Below are positions 28,575-37,726 of a stretch of 64,000 bases of DNA, piece by piece. Made by a program: the position numbers and the translations under genes. Numbering within the stretch: the stretch's first letter is position 1; the number at the start of each line of letters is the position of its first letter. Location of the stretch: NCBI RefSeq assembly GCF_900996245.1, contig NZ_CAAJGK010000038.1:62001-126000 (forward strand), in the 5' to 3' direction. The stretch comes from Paraburkholderia sp. BCC1886. Its GTDB lineage: Bacteria > Pseudomonadota > Gammaproteobacteria > Burkholderiales > Burkholderiaceae. The notes under the pieces are model-generated. The model had not been told where the DNA came from. It saw nothing but the letters and a program-made list of their open reading frames with translations, and made no database searches.

Positions 28575-29084
28575 ATGCAAAATCCCGCCATCGAATCGTC
28601 CGCCGCTTTCGGCCAGCGCACCCTCGCGATCTTCTCCGACTTGCAGATGAACGGCCTCGCCTGCCTGCAGAAGCTGGGCGAACTGAATCTGGCCGCCTTC
28701 AAGGCCACCGTCAGCGAAGGCCAGACGGCAATGAGCACGGGGCAGCTCAATGGCACGGCGTTCGCCGGTGCAGCGGACATGCAGCAGCAATTCGTGCAGC
28801 GCAGCCTCTCGTACGCGCAGCATGTGAAGGAAATCGACACGCAATTCAACACGGCGTTGACGAAAGCCGGCGAAGCGCTGCGTGAAGAGTTCAGCAACAG
28901 CTTCGCGCAGTTCGGCGCGGGCTTCGGTCAGGTCAAGTCGTTCGGCACCGATGGCGGGTTCGGCGCGATGCAGTCGGTGATGGCGTCGATGATCCAGTCG
29001 GGCACGGCGCTGCAGGACAGCATCAAACGCGCGTCTGGCATGGTGCCGCCCGCGGCCAGCACGGCGGTGATCGTGGCCGAGTAA
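28575..29084 (+). CDS. Phasin family protein
   Basis: The 169-residue amphipathic helical protein starts MQNPAIESSAAFGQRTLAIF and has the phasin-2 type features: LQKLGELNLAAFKATVSEGQ and later ALTKAGEALREEFSNSF. Phasins coat polyhydroxyalkanoate granules. An AGGAGCTCACC Shine-Dalgarno precedes the ATG. A terminator follows, so it ends the PHB group that starts at 26717. Confidence 0.9.
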   Translation: MQNPAIESSAAFGQRTLAIFSDLQMNGLACLQKLGELNLAAFKATVSEGQTAMSTGQLNGTAFAGAADMQQQFVQRSLSYAQHVKEIDTQFNTALTKAGEALREEFSNSFAQFGAGFGQVKSFGTDGGFGAMQSVMASMIQSGTALQDSIKRASGMVPPAASTAVIVAE

Positions 29085-29102
29085 ACGCTGCGTCACAGCC
29101 TG

Positions 29103-29128
29103 CAATAGCAGTAGGCAATAGCAGTAGG
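29103..29128. repeat. 13-bp tandem duplication downstream of the phasin gene
   Basis: caatagcagtagg occurs twice in a row between the phasin stop codon and its terminator. It is probably a slippage duplication. Confidence 0.8.
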
Positions 29129-29140
29129 AAGCAGCAAACG

Positions 29141-29168
29141 AAAGGGGCCAGTCGGCCCCTTTCTGCTT
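29141..29168 (+). terminator. Rho-independent terminator after the phasin gene
   Basis: AAAGGGGCC-agtc-GGCCCCTTT is a perfect 9-bp stem followed by TCTGCTTTCT. It lies 57 bp after the phasin stop. Confidence 0.75.
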
Positions 29169-29267
29169 TCTGCGAGTGTTAACCATGTCGCGGACCTGGC
29201 TCACCCACCGCCCCGACCCCATCCCGGCGCCTATGCGAAAATGCCGCATCCCGTTCGTGGAGCCCGC

Positions 29268-31652
29268 ATGGCTGACCTCACCTCTTCCGCATCTTCGACG
29301 ATCGCCACCGACTGCGCGAGAGAACCCATCCATATTCCGGGCGGCATCCAGCCGCACGGCTTCCTGATCAGCATTGGCGACGACGGCGCAATCCTGCAGG
29401 TGAGCGCCAATATCGCGACGCTCACCGGCGCGCCGGCCGACGCCACGCTCGGCCAGCCGCTCGCGGTCCTGCTCGGCGAAGCATGGGCCGCCCGGGTGCT
29501 CCGTGCGCTGTCCCAGCATCGGGAAGAAGGCATCCCGCTTTACCTCGGCTCGCTGGACGAACTTCGTGGGCACGACCGTGAACACGACAGCCCGCGCGCC
29601 ACCCCGTTCGCGGTGACCGTGCATCGCTACAAAGGCGCCACGATCGTCGAACTCGAACCGGCTCGCGACACGCACGACGTGTTCGCGTCGATGTACCCGC
29701 TGGTGCGCACGTTCATCAATCGTCTCGAAGAAGCGGCCAGTGTCGAAGACCTCGCACAGATCGTCGCCGACGAGGTACAGCGCATCACCGGTTTCGGTCG
29801 CACGATGGTCTACAGCTTCGACGCGACCGGTAGCGGCCATGTGCTCGCCGAACACGTCGAGCCGGGCTACGCGTCATACGCCGGTCAGCGTTTCCCGGGG
29901 TCCGACATCCCCATGCAGGCGCGCGCGCTTTACGTGCGCAACCGCATCCGCCTGATCGCCGATGCCGACTACCAGGCCGCGCCGCTCGTGCCGCCGCTGC
30001 ATCCGTCCACGCAGAAACCCACCGACCTGACCTTCGCGTCGCTGCGCAGCATCTCGCCCGTGCATGTGCAGTACATGAAGAACATGGGCACCCTCGCCTC
30101 GATGTCCATGTCGATCGTCGTGCGTGGCAAGCTGTGGGGGCTGATTTCCTGTCACCACGACAGCGCCCGCGTGCCGCCGTTCGAAGTGCGCACGGCCTGC
30201 GAGCACATTGCCCAGATCCTGTCGTTGCAGATCGAAGCGAAAGAAGACTATGCGCAGGCGCAATACCGGCTCGAGTTGCGCCACACGCTGGCCCGCCTGC
30301 TCGCCGCGATGGCGAACACCGAGAGCTTCACCGACGCGCTCGCCAACGACCCCAAAGACCTGCTCGGATTGACCGCCTCGGACGGCGCGGCGATCGTCTT
30401 CGACGGACGCGTGCTGCTGGTCGGCCACACGCCGCCGGAAGCGGAGGTGACGAAGCTGGTCGAATGGCTCGACACGAAAGTGGACGACACCTTCGCCACC
30501 GACTCGCTCGCCGTCGACTGCCCGGTCCTGCCCGCGCATCCGGATTACGCCGGCTTGCTCGCGGTGTCGATTTCGAAGCTGTTCCGCAACTACGTGCTGT
30601 GGTTTCGCTCGGAGGTCGTGCAGACCATCAAGTGGGCCGGCGACCCGCGCGCCAAATTAAGCGGACTCGCCGACTCGCTCTCGCCGCGCAAGAGCTTCGA
30701 GGTCTGGACCGACACGGTGCGCGACCGTTCGCTCGAGTGGCAGCCGCCCGAACTCGAAATCGCGCTCGAATTCCGCACGGCGCTGCTTGGCATCGTGTTG
30801 CGCCGCGCCGAGGAACTGGCGCAACTGGCGCTCGAACTGGGCCGCGCCAACAAGGAACTCGAAGGCTTCTCGTACACCGTGTCGCACGACCTGCGCGCAC
30901 CGCTGCGGCATATCATCGGCTTCGCCGATCTACTGCGCGAAATCGAACAGGGCCGGCTGTCCGAGCGAGGCAATCATTTTGTCGAGCGCATCATTTCGTC
31001 GGCACGCTTCGGCGGCAAACTGGTCGACGACCTGCTCGCCTTTTCGCAGATGGGCCGGGCGGCGCTGCGCCCGCAGATCATCAATCTGAATGCGCTCGTC
31101 GACGCCCTGATTGCCGACGAGACGAAAGACGCGCCGTCGCGAGCAATCACGTGGCAGGTCGGCAAGTTGGGGCAGGTCAACGCCGACGCCGTACTAGTGC
31201 ATGTGGTGCTCAGAAACCTCATCGAGAACGCGGTAAAATTCACCGCGACGCGCGAGCAGGCGGTCATCGAGATCGGTCGATACGACGGGGAAGGCGAACT
31301 GGACGGTCAGGACGTGTTCTTCGTCAAAGACAACGGCGTGGGGTTCGACATGCGCTATGTCGACAAGCTGTTCGGCGTATTCCAGCGTTTGCATCGGGTC
31401 GAGGAGTTCAGCGGGACCGGCATCGGACTGGCGGGCGTCAAGCGCATTGTCGAGCGCCACGGCGGCAAGGCGTGGGCGGTCGGCGAAATCGATAGGGGCG
31501 CGGCACTGTATTTTTCTCTGCCGCATATTTTCAAGGCCGACGCGAGCCAGGGCGAAGAGTCCGCCGCGGCGGCGGTAGCACGACTGATTGCATTGTCACC
31601 GGGCAAGCGCTTCCGTCCCGTGCCGAAGGAATCCAAAGATGAACAAACCTGA
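29268..31652 (+). CDS. bphP: Bacteriophytochrome histidine kinase
   Basis: The 794-residue protein has the order PAS, GAF, PHY, HisKA, HATPase. Cys16 in DCAREPIHIPGGIQPHG is the biliverdin attachment site of bacterial phytochromes. The GAF domain has FPGSDIP (usually PASDIP), and the PHY tongue has SPRKSFEVW. The kinase has SYTVSHDLRAPL and GTGIGLAGVK. It should sense red and far-red light and phosphorylate a response regulator. An in-frame ATG lies 27 bp upstream, but the start used has a GGAG before it. Its end overlaps the next gene by 14 bp. Confidence 0.95.
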   Translation: MADLTSSASSTIATDCAREPIHIPGGIQPHGFLISIGDDGAILQVSANIATLTGAPADATLGQPLAVLLGEAWAARVLRALSQHREEGIPLYLGSLDELRGHDREHDSPRATPFAVTVHRYKGATIVELEPARDTHDVFASMYPLVRTFINRLEEAASVEDLAQIVADEVQRITGFGRTMVYSFDATGSGHVLAEHVEPGYASYAGQRFPGSDIPMQARALYVRNRIRLIADADYQAAPLVPPLHPSTQKPTDLTFASLRSISPVHVQYMKNMGTLASMSMSIVVRGKLWGLISCHHDSARVPPFEVRTACEHIAQILSLQIEAKEDYAQAQYRLELRHTLARLLAAMANTESFTDALANDPKDLLGLTASDGAAIVFDGRVLLVGHTPPEAEVTKLVEWLDTKVDDTFATDSLAVDCPVLPAHPDYAGLLAVSISKLFRNYVLWFRSEVVQTIKWAGDPRAKLSGLADSLSPRKSFEVWTDTVRDRSLEWQPPELEIALEFRTALLGIVLRRAEELAQLALELGRANKELEGFSYTVSHDLRAPLRHIIGFADLLREIEQGRLSERGNHFVERIISSARFGGKLVDDLLAFSQMGRAALRPQIINLNALVDALIADETKDAPSRAITWQVGKLGQVNADAVLVHVVLRNLIENAVKFTATREQAVIEIGRYDGEGELDGQDVFFVKDNGVGFDMRYVDKLFGVFQRLHRVEEFSGTGIGLAGVKRIVERHGGKAWAVGEIDRGAALYFSLPHIFKADASQGEESAAAAVARLIALSPGKRFRPVPKESKDEQT

Positions 31653-32100
31653 AGGAAGAAGCGTGTTGAGACCCATTCTGCTGGTTGAAGACAACCCGAA
31701 CGACGTGGAACTCACGCTGATCGCACTGGAAAAAACGCGTCTGGCCAATCCAGTCGTTTCGCTGCGAGACGGCGAGGAAGCGCTTCAATATCTTCGCCGC
31801 GAAGGACCCTGGGCGGATCGTCCGGAAGAAAACCCCGCCGTGATTCTGCTCGACAAGAAGCTGCCGAAGGTCGACGGTCACGAGGTGCTGAAGGCGGTGC
31901 GCAGCGACGACAAGCTCAAGCGCATTCCGGTGGTCATGCTGACGTCGTCGCGGGAAGAAAGCGATTTGCTGCGCAGCTACGATCTCGGCGTGAACGCGTA
32001 TGTGGTGAAGCCGGTCGCGTTCGACGACTTCATGGCCGCCATCAACGACCTCGGGATGTTCTGGGCCGTGCTCAACGAGCCGCCGCCCTATCCGCGTTGA
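31639..32100 (+). CDS. Single-domain response regulator, phytochrome partner (Rcp1-like)
   Basis: The 153-residue receiver begins MNKPEGRSVLRPILLVEDNP, has D72 in LLDKKLP as phosphoacceptor, T/S in MLTSSRE and K in VVKPV. It has no output domain. The family typically receives phosphate from phytochromes (Rcp1, RpfG-like single receivers). Its ATG lies inside the last codons of the phytochrome gene, a 14-bp overlap, so the two are translated together. Confidence 0.92.
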   Translation: MNKPEGRSVLRPILLVEDNPNDVELTLIALEKTRLANPVVSLRDGEEALQYLRREGPWADRPEENPAVILLDKKLPKVDGHEVLKAVRSDDKLKRIPVVMLTSSREESDLLRSYDLGVNAYVVKPVAFDDFMAAINDLGMFWAVLNEPPPYPR

Positions 32101-32125
32101 ACCGTATCTGAAGCAGGCTCGCTGC

Positions 32126-33796
32126 TCAGCGGGCTATCGGCAGGCTGACCCTGAACGTCGCGCCCTGCCCCATGCCCGGGCTCTCGGCGGCAATCGTGCC
32201 GCCGTGCAGTTCCACCAGATTCTTCACGAGCCACAATCCGAGCCCCAAGCCGGCGACGCGGCCGGAGCCATCGGCGCTGAATTGCTGGAAGCGCTCGAAA
32301 ATCCGCTCCAGCGATTCTTCATCCAGACCGAGCCCAGTATCGCGCACAGCTAGTTCGACGCGGTCGCAGACGCGGTCGCCAATCACGCGCACCGATAGCT
32401 CGACGGTGCCTTGCGGACTGAACTTCACCGCGTTCGACACCAGATTCCAGATCACCTGCTTCATGCGCCCTTCGTCGGCGAGCACCGTGACCGAGGCGAG
32501 ATCGGTTGCGACGAGGCGCAGTCCCTTGGCTTCGGCGTGCATGCGCATGTCTTCGGCGATGATGCCGGCCAGCGCGCCCAGATCCACCGGCTCGAGATGC
32601 ACGGAGAGCTTGCCGGTCACGATCGCCCCGCTGTCGAGCAGATCGTCGACCATATGCGAAAGCTGCCGCGCATTGCGGCTGATCACGCCGGTGGCACGCC
32701 CGATGTGCGCGGGGTCGGCGGCGCGCTGCAGCAGGTCGGTCCACGACATGATGGCCGACAGCGGCGAGCGCAATTCGTGGCTCACCGTCGTGACGAAATG
32801 ATCCATCGCCATGGTCAGGCGTTCGCTATGTTCGCGCGCGCGTTTCTCCGAAGCCGCGATTTCGCGTTGCTCGAGTTCCGCCTCTTTACGCGCGGTGATG
32901 TCGAGCGTGAAGCCGATCACCGAACTCAGCGAACCGTCCGCCGCGAAGCGGCCCACGCCGCGCACCAGAATCCAGCGGATCGATCCGCTCGCCCAGCCGA
33001 TCCGGAAATCGACTTCCACATGCTCCGGCGCGATATGCGCATGACCGATGGCATCGCGCAACCGGATGCGGTCTTCGGGATGCACGAGCTCGCCGTACAG
33101 GCGCCGCTCGGTCAGCACCGAGGTCTGCCCTAGGCCCAGGTTGGTCTTGCATTGATCCGTGCACTCGAAGACGCCGGTAGTTGGATCGAGTTCCCACGCA
33201 CCGAGTTGCGAGAACGCCAGAGCCAGTTGGAAACGCTCCTGATGCTCGCGCAATTGCGCCTTCGCTTCGTCGGCGAGCAGCAGCCGCAGTTGGGCCTGCG
33301 AGCGCAGCTTCGCGCGCTCGCGCTGGTCGCGCTCGAGTTCGGAAACGCGGTCGGTGACTTCGCTCACACGCAACGCGATATAACCGCCTTGCCCCTCGCT
33401 CGCGCCGAGCAGGCTCGCTTTGATCTTCCAGTAGCGCGGCATGCCGGGTTCGGCCGGCTCCGCGCTGTCGTCGCGGTGTGTCTGCGGCTCGGGCATCTCG
33501 TAGCGGAACAGCGGCGACCAGACCGAGTGACCGGTCGACAATCCGTTCAATGCACCCAGCAGCCAGTCGCGGCGCGCTTCACGTTGTTCGACCGCACCGA
33601 ACTGATTGACGTCGAACAGCGACTTGCCCAGCAGATCGCCTAGCGCCTGTCCGGTGAAGGCCAGGTAGTGCGCATTGGCGAGCAGGATCTGGTAGCGCCG
33701 GTTCAGGATCAGATACGCGTCCGGCAAAAGTTCGAAGGCCAATGCGGCATCGAAGGGCAATTCCGCCGTGGGCGAATCGTGGAGACGAGTGTCCAT
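32126..33796 (-). CDS. PAS-domain sensor histidine kinase of the phytochrome locus
   Basis: The 556-residue cytoplasmic kinase starts MDTRLHDSPTAELPFDAALA and has an N-terminal PAS domain (about 20-140), a coiled linker, a second PAS (about 185-310), a HisKA with His in TTVSHELRSPL, and a HATPase domain (GLGLGLWLVKNL). No membrane span is seen. It starts 20 bp after the heme oxygenase gene and converges on the phytochrome response regulator with 25 bp between stops. It may feed the same pathway. Confidence 0.9.
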   Translation of the reverse strand: MDTRLHDSPTAELPFDAALAFELLPDAYLILNRRYQILLANAHYLAFTGQALGDLLGKSLFDVNQFGAVEQREARRDWLLGALNGLSTGHSVWSPLFRYEMPEPQTHRDDSAEPAEPGMPRYWKIKASLLGASEGQGGYIALRVSEVTDRVSELERDQRERAKLRSQAQLRLLLADEAKAQLREHQERFQLALAFSQLGAWELDPTTGVFECTDQCKTNLGLGQTSVLTERRLYGELVHPEDRIRLRDAIGHAHIAPEHVEVDFRIGWASGSIRWILVRGVGRFAADGSLSSVIGFTLDITARKEAELEQREIAASEKRAREHSERLTMAMDHFVTTVSHELRSPLSAIMSWTDLLQRAADPAHIGRATGVISRNARQLSHMVDDLLDSGAIVTGKLSVHLEPVDLGALAGIIAEDMRMHAEAKGLRLVATDLASVTVLADEGRMKQVIWNLVSNAVKFSPQGTVELSVRVIGDRVCDRVELAVRDTGLGLDEESLERIFERFQQFSADGSGRVAGLGLGLWLVKNLVELHGGTIAAESPGMGQGATFRVSLPIAR

Positions 33797-33816
33797 CGGC
33801 GTGGTCCCGGCGCGGT

Positions 33817-34485
33817 TCAACCGGCGCTCGCGCAAATGGCCCGTGTCGGGCGCTGCGCGAGTTCGATCAGGCGGTCGAACGCATCGGCCGCGCCGCGGCA
33901 TGCGTCGTCGATGGCGGACGGCGTGTTGACCTCGGCGCTCATCGCACGAACGAAGGCTTGCCAGCGCGGCCCGAGCGACTCGCGTCCCGCACTGAGAAAG
34001 CCGAGCGGATGCGAAGCGAATCGGTCCTTTAAACGCGCATACAGCACCGCGCCGCCCAGCTGCGAGCCTTCGACGACATAGCAGGCGCCCCAGCGGTAGG
34101 CGGCACTGGCGTCGCCATGCCAACGTTGCGGATGAGACGCTGCGTCAGCGTCGGTCGGCTCGCGTGCACCCATCGAATCGCGGGCGGCATCATGCGCGAG
34201 ATCGGCATCGATCAACGCAAGCCGGTTCAGCCGGGGCGCCAGCGCGGCGGACTGCGGACCGTCGCTGAACTGGCCGAGCCACGCTTCGAGCGGTGCCAGC
34301 CATTCGCGCAGCAATGCGATATGCAGCAGGTAGTCGCGCAGTGCAGCGCTGTCGAGCGACAGCGGCATGATGCGATGGAGGAGTTCGTGACGTTCGGTCG
34401 TGGCCGCCCGCAGCGCAGGGATCACGCCAGCCGGGTTGCCCGGAGAAGAATCAGATGAGTCGATCAAACCAGTCCGGTTCAGCAT
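33817..34485 (-). CDS. bphO: Biliverdin-producing heme oxygenase (BphO/HmuO type)
   Basis: The 222-residue helical protein has the proximal-helix segment ATTERHELLHRIMPL, with His33 as the probable heme ligand, and the distal-helix signature RWGACYVVEGSQLGGAVLYA. Heme oxygenase opens heme to biliverdin, the chromophore of bacteriophytochrome. It is cotranscribed with a PAS histidine kinase and lies about 2.2 kb from the bphP gene. Its start (ATG 34485) has only a weak Shine-Dalgarno. Confidence 0.9.
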   Translation of the reverse strand: MLNRTGLIDSSDSSPGNPAGVIPALRAATTERHELLHRIMPLSLDSAALRDYLLHIALLREWLAPLEAWLGQFSDGPQSAALAPRLNRLALIDADLAHDAARDSMGAREPTDADAASHPQRWHGDASAAYRWGACYVVEGSQLGGAVLYARLKDRFASHPLGFLSAGRESLGPRWQAFVRAMSAEVNTPSAIDDACRGAADAFDRLIELAQRPTRAICASAG

Positions 34486-34600
34486 GGATTAAGCAGAGCA
34501 CGATTATAAAGGCGACGGATCAGCAGTGGGAGGCGCGTTTTGCACGGGGTGCCTTGCTTTACACGCCCACTCGCCCGCACCTCACGCACTGCATCGGCCA

Positions 34601-35410
34601 TTATGCCGCCACCGGACAACCGGCTTCTTCGAGCGCGGCCTGCGCGTGGCTTTGCAGATCGCCACTCGTCAACGACGCGTCCGGCGTGCGCACCCAGGCC
34701 GCGATCCGCAATGTGGCGCCACCCTTGTCCGGGTAATCAGCAACGGTGACCATCGGCGCGAGTGTCGAGCCGGTCAGCACGCGCGGTTCGTCGGCCACGA
34801 GTTTCTTCAATTCGCCGATGGCCGCATCGACGTCCTTACGCTGCGCGAGACCCACTTCGATCTCGATGCGCTGCGTGCCGCTGCTGCTGTAGTTGATCAC
34901 CGGGTTGCTCCAGATCTGGCTGTTCGGCACGAACACCAGATTGCCGTCGCTGCGCTCGATACGCGTGGTGAACAGTCCCACTTCGCGCACGATGCCCGCG
35001 ACCGCGCCGCTGCCTTCGATCACATCGCCTACGCGGAACGGCCGCAGCATCAGCAACATCATGCCGGCGGCGATATTCTGCAGGGTGCCTTGCAGAGCAA
35101 GACCGATCGCGAGACCTGCCGCGCCAAGTACGGCGAGCACGCTCGCGGTGGCAATCCCCACTTCGCTGAGCGCGACGATAAAGACCAGCACGCGCACGGC
35201 CCAAGTGCCCAGCGCCGCCAGCATGGGCGCGAGCGTCGGATCGGCGCGGGTGTGCGCAAGCAGTTTCGCGAAGCTCGCGCCAACGCGGTTCGACAGCCAC
35301 CAGCCGATCGTCAGGATCGCCACGGCCAATACCACATGCAGGGCGTCGTGCGTCAACGTGACCAGCAGCGACGGCTGAAAGTGCAATAGACGAGGTAGCA
35401 GATCGTTCAT
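34601..35410 (-). CDS. MscS-family mechanosensitive channel
   Basis: The 269-residue protein has two or three N-terminal membrane segments, then the pore helix region (VLAVLGAAGLAIGLALQGTL) and the beta domain (PFRVGDVIEGSGAVAGIVRE, FTTRIERSDGNLVFVPNSQI), as in MscS. Such channels open under membrane tension to release solutes on osmotic downshock. Length matches the short MscS class. It is a single gene on the minus strand. Confidence 0.93.
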   Translation of the reverse strand: MNDLLPRLLHFQPSLLVTLTHDALHVVLAVAILTIGWWLSNRVGASFAKLLAHTRADPTLAPMLAALGTWAVRVLVFIVALSEVGIATASVLAVLGAAGLAIGLALQGTLQNIAAGMMLLMLRPFRVGDVIEGSGAVAGIVREVGLFTTRIERSDGNLVFVPNSQIWSNPVINYSSSGTQRIEIEVGLAQRKDVDAAIGELKKLVADEPRVLTGSTLAPMVTVADYPDKGGATLRIAAWVRTPDASLTSGDLQSHAQAALEEAGCPVAA

Positions 35411-35560
35411 CTTGTTCGTTCCGTTGCGATGGAATTCCGATCAGAGGATTCAGCAGGATGCGTTCCCGGCTTGCGTGTCGGGGAATGGAGCGGCACGCCG
35501 CTTGCGCGGATCGGCGGGAAGGGTATGTGGGCGAGACCTTAACCTACCGAGGAGTCGAAC

Positions 35561-35773
35561 ATGTCCGGACATCTGAAAGTGCACGACCGCGTCAGCTGGA
35601 ACACCCCGCAGGGCATGACGCACGGCAAGGTGGTGCGTGTCATTTCTACGCACACGAGCGTCGACGGACATACGGTCGACGCGTCGAAGGACGATCCGCA
35701 ATACGAGGTCGAAAGCGAAAAAAGCGGCAAGCACGCCGTGCATCGCGGCGCGGCGCTCAAGCGGCTCGATTGA
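35561..35773 (+). CDS. HVA/Tudor domain protein (DUF2945)
   Basis: The 70-residue protein MSGHLKVHDRVSWNTPQGMT, ending HAVHRGAALKRLD, is a small beta-barrel of the hypervirulence-associated Tudor type. It carries the KVVRVI and YEVESEKSGKHAVH segments typical of the family. The role is unknown. A GAGGAG Shine-Dalgarno precedes the ATG. Confidence 0.9.
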   Translation: MSGHLKVHDRVSWNTPQGMTHGKVVRVISTHTSVDGHTVDASKDDPQYEVESEKSGKHAVHRGAALKRLD

Positions 35774-35807
35774 AAAGTGGACGGTTACAAGAACCGGGCG
35801 GCCCGGG

Positions 35808-37517
35808 TCACTCTGTGCTCAATGGCTTGAGCAGATTACGCAATGCGGAAATGGTGATCGGCCGCGAGAACCAGTAGCCCTGCACTTCATCGCAGCCGAG
35901 CGCCTGCAGTTGCGCGGCCTGTTCGGCCGTCTCGACTCCTTCGGCGGTCACGCGAAGCTTCAGCGCATGCGCCATCGCGATGATCGCGCCGACGAGCGCC
36001 GAGCATTGCGCGTCGGTGCCCATACGCGTCACGAACGAGCGGTCGATCTTCAGCCGGTTCAGCGGAAAACGCGTGAGATAGGCGAGGCTCGAATAGCCAG
36101 TGCCGAAATCGTCCACCGCGACTTCGACGCCCAGCTCGCGCAATGCGTGCAAGGTCTGCAACGCCTGTTCGGTGTCGCCCAGCAATACGCCCTCGGTAAT
36201 CTCCACTTCGAGATACGACGGGTCGAGCGCGGCGTCTTCCAGCGCGCTGCGAATCGTCTCGTACAGGTTCTGCCGCAGGAACTGTTGCGGCGACACGTTC
36301 ACCGCGATACGCGGCAACGTTCCCGCGAGACGCAGCAATTTGCCAGCGTCTCGGCACGCCGTGCGTATCACCCATTCGCCGATGTGTTCGATCAGGCCCG
36401 CCTCTTCCGCCACGGGAACGAACTCGGCCGGACTGATCGATCCGCGTTGCGGATGGTTCCAGCGCAGCAGCGTTTCCACCTGGGCGATCTGCCCGGTGGC
36501 GAGCGTGACCTGCGGCTGATAAACGAGATGAAGTTGCTGCCGCTCCAACGCTTCGCGCAACATCGTCTGGAGTTCGAAGCGGCGCGCCGCCTGGCCTTCG
36601 AGCGCGGTGGAAAATCGCCGCACCGCGTTGCCGTTCACCGCCGACGCCGCCGACAGCGCGACGCCCGCGCGACGCATCAGCGTCGGCGCGTCGGCGCCGT
36701 CGTCCGGGTACGCGACGATGCCGATACTCGCCGTGATGTTGAGCGCCGTGCCGGCGTAGTCGATTGCTTCGCCGATGCGCCCGAGCGCCTCGGTCGCGAA
36801 AGCATCCGCTGCGGCGCCCGTTTCCTTGATCAGCAACGCGAACTGCGTGCCGCCGATCGAGGCGATCGTTCCGTCGTTGGGAAAGAGACTGCGCAGCCTT
36901 TCGCCGACGATCTGCAGCACCAGTTCGGCCGCGTGCAGACCGAGCGCGTCGCGCAGTTTGCGCAGATGGTCCAGTTCGGCGATCAGCACATTGAAACCGC
37001 CGCCGCCGCGCTGACAACGCGAGATCGTCAGTTCGAGCCGTTCGGTGAAGAGTGTCTGGTTCGGCAGGCGGGTCACGCCGTCGTGGTGCGCGACGTACCA
37101 GAGACGCGCTTCGGACTGCGCATAGCGCGTCATATCGATCACGATGCCGACGTAGCAGGCCGGGCCTGGCGCGCCGCTCTCCGGTGCGGCGGCTTCGGGC
37201 GCGACCGGCGCCAGCGCGAGCACCACACGTAGCGGCGAGCCGCTGCGGCGCATACAACTCCACTCGCCTTCGTAACGACCGGTGAGGGTCGCGAGCGACG
37301 GCAATTCGGCGCGCCGCCGCGCGAGTTCGGCGGGATCGAGTAAGGAGTCGAAACTGCGCCGGCCGACGAGTTCACCGGCCGCAAAACCCGTCAGCTTTTC
37401 GAAAGCCGGGTTGACGCTGTCGAATTGGCCGTCCGCAGTGCAGATGAACATGCCATAGGGCGCCGCCGCGAGGGCGGCTTCGCGCATACGCGCTTGCGCG
37501 TAGGGGTGATCGTGCAT
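35808..37517 (-). CDS. PAS-GGDEF-EAL protein with degenerate GGDEF site
   Basis: The 569-residue protein has an N-terminal PAS domain (about 15-130), a GGDEF domain (about 145-300) and an EAL domain (about 315-560). The GGDEF loop reads GGTQF, so cyclase activity is unlikely. The EAL domain keeps the main catalytic set: VETLLRW, NVSPQQF, EVEITEG, DDFGTGYSS, LKIDRSFV and AEGVET. It probably degrades cyclic di-GMP, with the GGDEF part acting as a sensor. No membrane span is seen. Confidence 0.9.
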   Translation of the reverse strand: MHDHPYAQARMREAALAAAPYGMFICTADGQFDSVNPAFEKLTGFAAGELVGRRSFDSLLDPAELARRRAELPSLATLTGRYEGEWSCMRRSGSPLRVVLALAPVAPEAAAPESGAPGPACYVGIVIDMTRYAQSEARLWYVAHHDGVTRLPNQTLFTERLELTISRCQRGGGGFNVLIAELDHLRKLRDALGLHAAELVLQIVGERLRSLFPNDGTIASIGGTQFALLIKETGAAADAFATEALGRIGEAIDYAGTALNITASIGIVAYPDDGADAPTLMRRAGVALSAASAVNGNAVRRFSTALEGQAARRFELQTMLREALERQQLHLVYQPQVTLATGQIAQVETLLRWNHPQRGSISPAEFVPVAEEAGLIEHIGEWVIRTACRDAGKLLRLAGTLPRIAVNVSPQQFLRQNLYETIRSALEDAALDPSYLEVEITEGVLLGDTEQALQTLHALRELGVEVAVDDFGTGYSSLAYLTRFPLNRLKIDRSFVTRMGTDAQCSALVGAIIAMAHALKLRVTAEGVETAEQAAQLQALGCDEVQGYWFSRPITISALRNLLKPLSTE

Positions 37518-37726
37518 CGCGCCGGCCTTTTATGGTCCTGTGATTGAGTGCGGATGAGCCTGTTCTTGATGCGTGCAAACGGCGGGGTGACTGCGGGAGT
37601 AATCCGGTCCGACCTCCCGTGCACCACCTGTCTATCTATGCGAAACCATGGGTGCCTATGATAGCGGCTTTCGCACACGACACCAGCGTGCCGGAAGCCT
37701 GCGCGAAACAGGCGCCGGCAGCCGGT

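Noticed and set aside
29103..29128. Tandem CAATAGCAGTAGG considered as a CRISPR-like or attachment repeat
   Set aside because: There are only two adjoining copies with no spacer and no integrase or cas gene nearby.
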